This document shows positions 35,728-44,120 of a stretch of 44,120 nt of DNA, piece after piece. Source of the DNA: Guyparkeria sp. (GTDB lineage: Bacteria; Pseudomonadota; Gammaproteobacteria; Halothiobacillales; Halothiobacillaceae); the NCBI GenBank assembly GCA_024636755.1, contig JAGXGL010000014.1, positions 1-44,120 of the forward strand, in the 5' to 3' direction. The position numbers and the translations under genes are program-made. The stretch's first letter is position 1, and every line of letters begins with the position of its first letter. The notes under the pieces are model-generated. The model made no database searches, had not been told where the DNA came from, and saw only the letters and a program-made list of their open reading frames with translations.

Positions 35728-37536
35728 TCAACCGGTCATGGGCCACACCCACAGGATCATGGGCACGGCCACGATCACGACCAGCAAGGACAGCGGTAAC
35801 CCCATCCGCCAGTAATCACCGAACTGGTAGCCACCGGGCGCCATGACCAGGGTATTGGACTGGTGGCCGATCGGCGTGAGGAAGGCGCAGGAGGCACCGA
35901 TGGCCACCGCCATCAGGAACGGATCGGGCGAGGCGTTCATCCCCTGCGCGATCTGGATGCCGATCGGGGCGGCAAGCACCGCGGCGGCGGCGTTGTTGAC
36001 GATGTTCGAGAGCAGCATGACCGCGACCATCAGTAGGGCGAGCATCATGAAGGAGGGCAGGTAGTCGGCCATGCCGAGCAGGGCCTCGGCGATCAGGGCC
36101 GAGCCGCCGGTGGTTTCCAGGGCCTGGCCGACCGGCAGCATGGCGGCGAGCAGCACGATCACCGGCATGTCGATGGCCCGATAGGCGTCATCGGAGGGCA
36201 GCAGGCCGGCGATCACCATCGCCACGGCGGCACCGACCAGCGCGGTGGCGACCGGCAGGAGATCGAAGGCCACCAGCACCAGGCCGGTCGCGAAGATGCC
36301 GGCGCCCAGTGCCACCCGGCGGGGACGGGCAATGTGAAAGCCGCGCGAGGCGAGCGGCAGACAGCCGAGTCGGCTCATCGCGTCGGGCAGGCTTTCCTCG
36401 CGTCCCTGCAGCAACAGGATGTCGCCAGGGAAAAAACGGATGTGACTGAGTCGCTGCTTGAGGCGCTTGCCCTGCCGGGCGACGGCCAGGATGTTCACGC
36501 CGTAACGTTCGCGCAGATCGAGTGCGACGGCGGAAGCCCCGACCAGTCGCGAATTGGGTGCGACGATCGCCTCGCTCAGGGTCAGTTCGCCGCTCGACTC
36601 CCCGGGTTCCTCCGACGACTCCTCCGAAGACTTGTTGGATTCACTGCCGGCAAGCTCCAGTCCGGTGATTTCGAGCAGGGCCTTGAGCCCGTCGGAATCG
36701 GCCTCGACCAGCAGGATGTCGCCCGGTTGCAGAACTTCGTAGGTCGAGGGCATCCGTCGTCGTTCGCCTTCGCGAAGCAGGGCGGTGACCATCACGTCGG
36801 CCTCGTCGGCGACCGATTCGATCAGTTCGTGCACGCTGCGGCCCGCGTAGCGGCTCGATTCGGGCACCCACAGTTCGGTGAGGTAGTTCTCGATCTCGAA
36901 CAGTTCGCCGTCATCGGCCGCCTGGTCGCGCTGCGGGGTCAGGCGCCAACCGATCAACGCAATGAAAGCGACACCGACGAGCGTGATGGCAAGCCCGACC
37001 GGCAGGAAGTCGAACATGCCGAAGGCCCCGGCACCGGTGTCGGCCCGGTAGGCGGCGATGATGATGTTGGGCGGGGTGCCGATCAGGGTCAGGGTGCCGC
37101 CGAGCAACGAGCCGAAGGCCAGCGGCATCAGCAGGAACGATGGCGAGCGCCCGGTATGTCGGGCCATCCAGACGGCCACCGGCATGAACAGCGCCAGCGC
37201 GCCCACGTTGTTGATGAACCCCGAACTCAATGCGACCACGCCGGTCAGCGTGATCACCTGTACTGCTGGGCGGTCGCCGACCCGTGTCAGGCGTCGTGCC
37301 AGCAGGTCGATAACCCCGGCGTTCAGCAGCGCCCGGCTCAGAATGAGCACGGCCGCCACGGTGATGACCGCGGGGTGAGAGAGCCCGCTGAACATCGCCT
37401 CGGGCGGCACGAGTCCGGTCAGCCCGGTGGCCAGCAGCGCGAGCAGGGCCACCACGTCGTAACGCAGTCGCCCCCACGCGAAACCGGCCAGTGTCAGGCC
37501 GAGAATGGCGAACAGCAGCGTCTGGTCACCGATCAT
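35728..37536 (-). CDS. SLC13-type transporter with two RCK_C domains
   Basis: 602 residues. About five transmembrane segments at each end flank a soluble middle (about 205-385) containing two RCK_C/TrkA-C modules, LPSTYEVLQPGDILLVEADSDGLKALLE and RLSHIRFFPGDILLLQGREESLPDAMSRL. The membrane halves carry the DASS-type hairpin motifs SSGFINNVGALALFMPV and LTLIGTPPNIIIAAY, repeated as LSNIVNNAAAAVLAAPI and CAFLTPIGHQSNTLVMAPGGY. Relatives move sulfate, dicarboxylates or other anions with Na+. A Ser/Glu-rich linker (ESNKSSEESSEEPGES) joins the two RCK_C parts. A sulfate or sulfur-anion role fits the surroundings but is inference. Confidence 0.9.
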   Translation of the reverse strand: MIGDQTLLFAILGLTLAGFAWGRLRYDVVALLALLATGLTGLVPPEAMFSGLSHPAVITVAAVLILSRALLNAGVIDLLARRLTRVGDRPAVQVITLTGVVALSSGFINNVGALALFMPVAVWMARHTGRSPSFLLMPLAFGSLLGGTLTLIGTPPNIIIAAYRADTGAGAFGMFDFLPVGLAITLVGVAFIALIGWRLTPQRDQAADDGELFEIENYLTELWVPESSRYAGRSVHELIESVADEADVMVTALLREGERRRMPSTYEVLQPGDILLVEADSDGLKALLEITGLELAGSESNKSSEESSEEPGESSGELTLSEAIVAPNSRLVGASAVALDLRERYGVNILAVARQGKRLKQRLSHIRFFPGDILLLQGREESLPDAMSRLGCLPLASRGFHIARPRRVALGAGIFATGLVLVAFDLLPVATALVGAAVAMVIAGLLPSDDAYRAIDMPVIVLLAAMLPVGQALETTGGSALIAEALLGMADYLPSFMMLALLMVAVMLLSNIVNNAAAAVLAAPIGIQIAQGMNASPDPFLMAVAIGASCAFLTPIGHQSNTLVMAPGGYQFGDYWRMGLPLSLLVVIVAVPMILWVWPMTG

Positions 37537-37686
37537 GCGTCGTCCTTGCTATGGCGTCTCACCGAGTGATGTTTGTGGCGAAGTGCGGTTTTCCGGTTCG
37601 CGTCATGGGCGTCTCCCGGTCGTCTGGTCGCGAGCCTGCCTCCACTCTATAGCAGCAAGCGGCCCTGACGACCGGCGCAGGGGCTT

Positions 37687-37695
37687 TGCTATGAT
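37687..37695 (+). promoter_or_regulatory. Extended -10 promoter element upstream of trpS
   Basis: TGCTATGAT is an extended -10 (TGn followed by TATGAT). The -35 side is poor (CTGACG at 19 nt), so the TGn may compensate. It would place the transcript start near 37702, about 80 nt before the trpS ATG. The 245-bp gap otherwise shows nothing. Confidence 0.45.
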
Positions 37696-37781
37696 GAGCC
37701 GCCTTTGACCGTCCGCGCGGGGAAATCCATCCGCCCGGCCGGGAACATGCCGTATTCACCCGCTTCAAGAAGTCACATTCT

Positions 37782-38804
37782 ATGTCCAAGAACGACAAGC
37801 CGCCGGTGGTGCTCTCCGGCATCCAGCCCTCCGGCCAGCTGCTCATCAGTCACTACGTCGGCGCGATCCGCAACTGGGTGACCATGCAGGACACGCACGA
37901 TGCGTTGTTCATGCTGGTCGATCTGCATGCGATCACCGTGCGCCAGGACCCGGCCGAGTTCCGCTCGCGCTGCTATGACTTCCTTGCCTTGTACCTGGCC
38001 TGCGGCCTCGATCCGGACAAGAGCACCCTGTTTGTCCAGTCGCACGTCCCGGCGCACGCCGAGCTGGGCTGGGTGCTCAATTGCTACACCTACATGGGCG
38101 AGCTCGAGCGCATGACGCAGTTCAAGGACAAGTCGCAGCGCCACCAGGCCAACATCAATGCCGGGCTGTTCGACTACCCCGTGCTGATGGCCGCCGACAT
38201 CCTGCTCTACCAGGCCACCCACGTGCCGGTGGGCGCCGACCAGAAGCAGCACCTGGAGCTCACCCGTGATCTCGCCATGCGCTTCAACAAGCTCTACGGC
38301 GACGTTTTCACGGTGCCCGAGCCGTTCATTCCCAAGGCCGGTGCCCGCGTCATGTCGCTGCAGGACCCGACCGCCAAGATGTCGAAGTCCGATCCCAGCG
38401 AGGCCAGCTACGTCGCCCTGCTCGACGAGCCGAAGAAGATCCTCAAGAAGTTCAAGAAGGCGGTGACCGATTCGGACATGGAAATCCGCTTCGATCCGGA
38501 GAACAAGCCGGGCGTGTCCAACCTGTTGACGCTGCTGTCGATCTTCGGTGACGAGTCGATCGAGTCGATCGAGGGCCGGTTGGCCGGCGAGGGCTACGGC
38601 AAGCTCAAGGTCGAGACCGGCGAGGCGGTGATCGCCCACCTCGAGCCGATCACGGCCCGCTACCGCGAGATCCGTGCCGACGAGGCCGGGCTGGATGCGG
38701 TTCTGGCGAAGGGCGCCGAGCGCGCCGCCGAGCGGGCTCGACCGACACTGCAGCGCGCCTTCGATGCACTCGGCTTTCTGCCGCGCCCCGACATTCTCGG
38801 TTGA
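37782..38804 (+). CDS. trpS: Tryptophanyl-tRNA synthetase
   Basis: 340 residues, class I synthetase. [18 protein letters not shown] contains the HIGH-like [26 protein letters not shown] forms the tryptophan pocket, and [13 protein letters not shown] holds the KMSKS loop. It charges tRNA-Trp in the cytosol. The [16 protein letters not shown] segment is typical. nnr follows 17 bp later. Confidence 0.96.
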   Translation: MSKNDKPPVVLSGIQPSGQLLISHYVGAIRNWVTMQDTHDALFMLVDLHAITVRQDPAEFRSRCYDFLALYLACGLDPDKSTLFVQSHVPAHAELGWVLNCYTYMGELERMTQFKDKSQRHQANINAGLFDYPVLMAADILLYQATHVPVGADQKQHLELTRDLAMRFNKLYGDVFTVPEPFIPKAGARVMSLQDPTAKMSKSDPSEASYVALLDEPKKILKKFKKAVTDSDMEIRFDPENKPGVSNLLTLLSIFGDESIESIEGRLAGEGYGKLKVETGEAVIAHLEPITARYREIRADEAGLDAVLAKGAERAAERARPTLQRAFDALGFLPRPDILG

Positions 38805-38821
38805 ATACCCCGGACTGAACC

Positions 38822-40429
38822 ATGTCGCCCGCCGCCCCGCAGCTCATTCGCCCCGTTCTCGATCCGGCCCTCGCACGGGCCTGGTCGGTGGAGAGCATTC
38901 AGGCCCACGAGCAGGCGCTGTTCGCCGGTGGGGTGGATGCCTACGGGCTGATGGCGCGGGCTGGTGGGGCGGCGTTCGCCGAGTTACGTGATCGCTGGCC
39001 GGCCGCCCGGCGCGTGGCCGTGCTGATCGGGCCGGGACAGAACGGTGGTGACGGGCTGGTGATCGCCCGGCTGGCGCAGCAGGCCGGCTTGGCGGTCGAT
39101 CTGCTCGGCTGGAATCGGCCGACATTCCACGGCAGTGCCGCGCATGCCTGGGCCGATCTGTCGACGGACGTGCCGGCCATCGAGGTGCAGACCGAGCCGG
39201 CAGTCATCGACGAGGCGTTGCGAGCGGCCGACGTGGTGGTCGATGCCCTGTTCGGCATTGGCCTGTCTCGGGCGATCGAGGGGGCGGCGGCGGACTTTCT
39301 GCGTCGCGCGGATGCGGCGCTCTGCCTGCGTGCCGAGCGCCCCGGGGTGCTGGCGGTGGATCTGCCTTCTGGCGTGGATGCGGATACCGGCGCGGTCGAT
39401 CCACTCACGCTGGCCGCCGACTGCACGGTGACGTTTCTGGGCATCAAGCGTGGCTTGACGACCGGGCCGGCCGTGGCCGCCTGTGGCGAACGAGTGCTGG
39501 CTGACCTGGATTGCCCGCCGGATGCAGAGAAGGCATCCATCGAACTGCTGCACGGCGGGCTGCGGTTCGCCCCACGCGCCCGTGATGGCCACAAGGGGCG
39601 TTTCGGCACGGTGCTGGTTGTCGCCGGCAATCGCGGCATGCCCGGTGCGGCGCGGCTGGCGGCCGAGGCCGCCTTGCGTGCCGGCGCGGGCAAGGTGATC
39701 GTCGCCACCCATCCCGATCATGCCGCCACGCTCAATATCGGTCGCCCCGAGCTGATCGTGCACGGGGTCGAGTCGGCCCACGATCTGCTGCGCCTGGCCG
39801 CCGAGGCGACCGCCGTGGTGATCGGCCCGGGGCTGGGGCGTGATGCCTGGGCGATGACCGCCTGGCGTGCGCTGCGCGACTGCCCGTTGCCGCTGGTGCT
39901 GGATGCCGATGCCTTGCGCCTGCTGGGACCGAACTCGCTGCTGGAGCGGGACGCGGTGATCACGCCTCACCCGGGGGAGGCGGCCACGTTGCTTGAGTGC
40001 GATGCCGCCACCATCAACGCCGATCGGCTCGGCGCGGCGCGGTCACTGGCCGAGCGTTTCGCTTGCGGGGTGGTGCTCAAGGGCAGTGGCAGTGTGCTGG
40101 CCGATGCCGATCGCCTGGCGGTCTGCCAGCGGGGCAGTCCCGCATTGGCCACGGCCGGCACGGGCGATGTCTTGGCTGGGCTGCTGGGCGCCCTGCGGGG
40201 CATGGGCTTGCCGCGGTTTGCGGCGATGGAGCTCGGGGTCTGCCTGCATGCCGAGGCCGGCGAGATCGAGGCCGAGGCATGCGGCGAGTGGGGGATGGCG
40301 GCCAGTGACCTTTTCGGGGCGATTCGCGCGCGGCTCAACGGCCAGGTCGAGCCGGTCGCCACGGGCTGGCGCCGGGCATGTTCTTGCCAAGATGATTCCT
40401 CACGAGGGCAGGGTGATCATGGGGGCTGA
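38822..40429 (+). CDS. nnr: Bifunctional NAD(P)H-hydrate repair enzyme
   Basis: 535 residues. The N-terminal epimerase half (about 15-225) has VAVLIGPGQNGGDGLVIARL and VVVDALFGIGLSRAI, and the C-terminal ADP-dependent dehydratase half (about 245-520) has RDGHKGRFGTVLVVAGN, VVIGPGLGRDAW, DADALRLLG, TPHPGEAATLL and ATAGTGDVLAGLLGAL. Together they return damaged NAD(P)H hydrates to NAD(P)H. The gene overlaps tsaE by 11 bp, the common nnr-tsaE-amidase-mutL order of gammaproteobacteria. Confidence 0.95.
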   Translation: MSPAAPQLIRPVLDPALARAWSVESIQAHEQALFAGGVDAYGLMARAGGAAFAELRDRWPAARRVAVLIGPGQNGGDGLVIARLAQQAGLAVDLLGWNRPTFHGSAAHAWADLSTDVPAIEVQTEPAVIDEALRAADVVVDALFGIGLSRAIEGAAADFLRRADAALCLRAERPGVLAVDLPSGVDADTGAVDPLTLAADCTVTFLGIKRGLTTGPAVAACGERVLADLDCPPDAEKASIELLHGGLRFAPRARDGHKGRFGTVLVVAGNRGMPGAARLAAEAALRAGAGKVIVATHPDHAATLNIGRPELIVHGVESAHDLLRLAAEATAVVIGPGLGRDAWAMTAWRALRDCPLPLVLDADALRLLGPNSLLERDAVITPHPGEAATLLECDAATINADRLGAARSLAERFACGVVLKGSGSVLADADRLAVCQRGSPALATAGTGDVLAGLLGALRGMGLPRFAAMELGVCLHAEAGEIEAEACGEWGMAASDLFGAIRARLNGQVEPVATGWRRACSCQDDSSRGQGDHGG

Positions 40430-40910
40430 GACCGAACGTCATTACGGCGCGCTCGATCAGGCCGCGGTCGAGTCGTTGGCGGCGGAGCTGGCCTCCGTGG
40501 CGCCTTCGGCCGGTCTATTGTCGCTGCGCGGCGAGTTGGGGGCGGGCAAGTCCACCTTGGCGCGGGCGTTTCTGCGCTCGCTGGGCGTGACCGGCACCGT
40601 CCGCAGCCCGACCTACACGTTGGTCGAACCCTACGACGTGATGGCCCCGCCGGGCGGGCCGGAGCGTGTGTTGCATCTTGACCTCTACCGACTGGCCGAT
40701 CCGGAGGAGCTCGACTACCTCGGCGTGCGCGACGAGGCGGATCACGCGTTGTTTCTGGTGGAGTGGTTGAGTCAGGCCCACGGCGAGTTGACCGCCGACC
40801 TCGAGATCGCGCTCGCCGGGTGCGTCGATTGGCCGGAGCGCCGCGATCTCGTCTGTCGGGCGTCCAGCCCGTTGGGAGAGGCCTGGTTGGCGCGTCTTGC
40901 CGTCATCTGA
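40419..40910 (+). CDS. tsaE: tRNA threonylcarbamoyladenosine synthesis ATPase TsaE
   Basis: 163 residues. The P-loop GELGAGKSTLARAFLRSLG is at about 38-56, then VRSPTYTLVEPY and VLHLDLYRLADPEELDYLGVRD, all standard TsaE blocks. With TsaB and TsaD it makes the t6A37 modification of ANN-decoding tRNAs. I chose ATG 40419, preceded by AGGG at 6 nt; ATG 40392 is possible but overlaps nnr further. Confidence 0.94.
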   Translation: MGAETERHYGALDQAAVESLAAELASVAPSAGLLSLRGELGAGKSTLARAFLRSLGVTGTVRSPTYTLVEPYDVMAPPGGPERVLHLDLYRLADPEELDYLGVRDEADHALFLVEWLSQAHGELTADLEIALAGCVDWPERRDLVCRASSPLGEAWLARLAVI

Positions 40911-41139
40911 GCGTTTTGTCCGACCGGGTGTGGTGTTTTTTCAACGCCCACCTAAACCACATCATCTTGTGCTTATCGCTGGGCACGGCTGCCACATTTG
41001 GTGCGCGCGCTTCTCGTATCGGGTTAAGGAGTGCGCGCTATCTTCTTGCATTTGTTGAAAAAAATCATTTTTGGCCCACACTGATGGTAACCGTGTTGTA
41101 TGACACGTTCTTGGGGCTGTGTGGCCAGAGGTGGTGTGC

Positions 41140-42396
41140 ATGAACAACTCATCCCGATTTTCCCGTGATGCGCTTGCCTTGCTCGATGCCGAGCGCCGCC
41201 GCTTTCTGCGCACGGCGTTCGGCACTGGGGTGGCGGCCTTCGGTCTTCCCCTGGCCGGGCCGGCGCTGGCCGGTCGGGCCGTCAATGTCTCCCGTGTCGA
41301 GGCGGGGCGCCACGACGGCTTTACCCGCTATGTCTTCGCCATCTCCGATCCGGTCGATTTCGACACCCTGTTGCTGGACAACCCGGCGCGCGCGGTCATC
41401 GACATCCGTTCGACGCGGTTGAAGGATGTCTCCCTGCCGTCGACACCGAATTCGCCGGTGGTCAAGGGGTTGCGTGTCGGCGTGCGCAACGGCCATGACC
41501 TGCGCCTGGTGTTCGACCTCAAGAAGCGGGCGCGCCCGCAGATCATCATCCTGCCGCCCACCGGCGGTGGCTCCTATCGGCTGGTGATCGACCTGCCCCA
41601 CGGAGGTGGTGCGGATACCGTGATTGCGGAACGTCCCGACGTCCCGCAACAGGAATCCGCGCTCCGATCCGGTTCGGGCGCGTTCCGCGACCTCGTGGTG
41701 GCGATCGACCCCGGCCACGGGGGCAAGGACCCGGGCGCCATCGGTCGTCGTGGCACACGCGAGAAAGACATCGTGCTCAATATCGGCCTGCAGCTGCGCG
41801 ACCTGATTGCGGCGACACCCGGTTTGCGGCCGGTCATGACCCGTGAGGACGACCGGTTCATACCGTTGCGCCAACGCACCGAGATCGCGCGACGCTACGA
41901 GGCGGATCTGTTCATCTCGGTACACGCCGATGCCTTCCGGCTTGCCTCGGCGAAGGGCGCGTCGGTCTACTGTTTGAGCCAGAACGGCGCCAGCTCCGAG
42001 GCCGCCCGCTGGCTGGCGGCCAAGGAAAACAGCGCCGATTTCGTCGGTGGCGCCTCGCTCTCCGGTCACGACGAAGACGTCGCCTCGGTGCTGCTCGATC
42101 TGGCCCAGACCAAGACGCTGGAATCGAGCCTCGACTTCGGCGACCGCGTGCTTGACCGCATCGGCGGTATCGCCAAGTTGCACAAGCACGATGTGCAACA
42201 GGCGGGTTTTGCGGTGCTCAAGTCGCCGGACATCCCCTCGATCCTGGTGGAGAGCGCCTTCATCAGTAATCCGCAAGAAGAGCAACGGCTGCGCTCTTCG
42301 AGCTATCAGCGTCAGATTGCCCAGTCGATCCTTGCGGGTGTGACGAGTTACTACACGGCGCACGCCCCGCAGGGCACCCGCTACGCCATGCTCTGA
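41140..42396 (+). CDS. amiC: N-acetylmuramoyl-L-alanine amidase with AMIN domain
   Basis: 418 residues. A twin-arginine leader (RRRFLRTAF, from residue 19) suggests Tat export, as for E. coli AmiC. An AMIN domain (about 47-150, DGFTRYVFAISDPVDFDT) targets it to the septum. The catalytic domain (about 187-410) shows AIDPGHGGKDPGAIG, SVHADAF and LVESAFISNPQEE, giving the zinc ligands His, Glu and His and the late catalytic Glu. It cleaves the peptide stem from murein during cell separation. A DxASVLLDL regulatory-helix region lies near 315. It follows tsaE after 229 bp, a gap with an AT-rich tract but no clear promoter. AmiB is the alternative name; the Tat leader favours AmiC. Confidence 0.92.
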   Translation: MNNSSRFSRDALALLDAERRRFLRTAFGTGVAAFGLPLAGPALAGRAVNVSRVEAGRHDGFTRYVFAISDPVDFDTLLLDNPARAVIDIRSTRLKDVSLPSTPNSPVVKGLRVGVRNGHDLRLVFDLKKRARPQIIILPPTGGGSYRLVIDLPHGGGADTVIAERPDVPQQESALRSGSGAFRDLVVAIDPGHGGKDPGAIGRRGTREKDIVLNIGLQLRDLIAATPGLRPVMTREDDRFIPLRQRTEIARRYEADLFISVHADAFRLASAKGASVYCLSQNGASSEAARWLAAKENSADFVGGASLSGHDEDVASVLLDLAQTKTLESSLDFGDRVLDRIGGIAKLHKHDVQQAGFAVLKSPDIPSILVESAFISNPQEEQRLRSSSYQRQIAQSILAGVTSYYTAHAPQGTRYAML

Positions 42397-42458
42397 GTCC
42401 GGTCGCCGCCGTGCTTGTTTCCCGACAGGCCGGCGGGCGACAATCACGGTTTTGCGCA

Positions 42459-42727
42459 AGGAACCTCTGCACGAATTCGATGCCGCTCTGCGCGTCTTGA
42501 GCCGGGCAGGTGCAAGGCGCTCGTCCGCCGTGGAAGAGTCATGCTCTTTCCAAGGACGACAACGCCGCAGATGCCCGGCTCAAGGCGCGCCCTACGGGGC
42601 TTGACGGAGCCGCCCGTGCTCGGCGTTGCGCCGTCTTGACGTGACCACCGGCATGCCGGCGACGACGCGCCTTGATCGCGAACGGCTCGCCAAGCCAGAG
42701 TGCCATCGAATTCGTGCAGAGTTTCCT
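42459..42727 (+). repeat. Complete MITE-like palindromic element upstream of mutL
   Basis: A 269-bp non-coding element bounded by 32-bp terminal inverted repeats (42459-42490 and 42696-42727) that match at 29 of 32 positions and include 18 perfect bases, CTCTGCACGAATTCGATG and its complement. Inside, CTTGAGCCGGGCA (42496-42508) pairs with TGCCCGGCTCAAG (42572-42584), extendable with GCGCG to a 19-bp stem with one G-T pair. A smaller stem around GGAAGAG/CTCTTTCC lies within that, and a CCGGCATGCCGG palindrome lies in the right half. There is no open frame typical of a transposase. No obvious target-site duplication flanks it. Two half copies are elsewhere in the window. Confidence 0.85.
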
Positions 42728-42738
42728 AACGGAGTCCC

Positions 42739-44120
<1,382 letters not shown>

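Noticed and set aside
36334-37569. 411-codon plus-strand frame opposite the SLC13-type gene
   Set aside because: Antisense shadow of a clear membrane transporter, without a recognisable domain.
40911-41139. AT-rich tract before the amidase gene as a replication or attachment site
   Set aside because: No repeats, DnaA-box series or tRNA end are present; it is probably an ordinary promoter region.
42459-42727. Element considered as an insertion sequence
   Set aside because: It is only 269 bp, with no transposase frame and no visible target duplication, so it is listed as a MITE-like repeat instead.

Overview
The window is about 44 kb of GC-rich (roughly 65% by eye) gammaproteobacterial chromosome. 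Gene order such as pilT/pilU divergent from yggS-proC-yggT-metX-metW is the arrangement known from Pseudomonas and relatives. Sulfur-handling genes and a SulP/universal-stress pair point to a chemolithoautotrophic sulfur oxidiser, perhaps of the Halothiobacillaceae. That placement is inference. No phage, plasmid, CRISPR or transposase gene is visible; most of the window is housekeeping DNA with a few accessory blocks.

Layout. 1-1291 (minus): end of a metal/drug efflux operon (TolC-type protein, then the first codons of a probable adaptor). 1547-6640: DUF389 membrane protein, pyrE, rpsT, priA, glnB. 6637-11611 (minus): thiO-type oxidase, tRNA-Gly(CCC), and three consecutive PilT/PilU-type retraction ATPases. 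11743-15772: yggS-proC-yggT-metX-metW. 15869-16977 (minus): a methyltransferase and zur. 17226-21966: a six-gene, one-strand block with a Tat-exported metallo-beta-lactamase-fold hydrolase, a split YeeE/YedE-type sulfur transporter, a secreted protein made of fourteen 10-residue Cys repeats, an unknown His-rich protein and a secreted rhodanese, closed by a strong terminator. 22191-23524: host-attachment-type protein, a 69-aa protein and a small membrane protein. 23857-28088: an exopolysaccharide-like trio (epimerase, processive-type GT2, TPR/outer-membrane barrel). 28396-30766: SulP transporter and tandem Usp protein. 30856-35387: bioD, purC, a hydrolase-like/TlpA fusion, mutM, rpmG, rpmB. 35728-44120: SLC13/RCK transporter, trpS, nnr, tsaE, a Tat-type amidase and the start of mutL.

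Two things stand out. The first is the 17.2-22.0 kb block, which reads as an envelope sulfur-trafficking module built around the Cys-repeat protein. The second is a family of non-coding palindromic elements. A complete 269-bp copy with 32-bp imperfect terminal inverted repeats lies immediately upstream of mutL. A left-half copy lies beyond rpmB and a right-half copy lies upstream of glnB. Neither has a name that I recognise.
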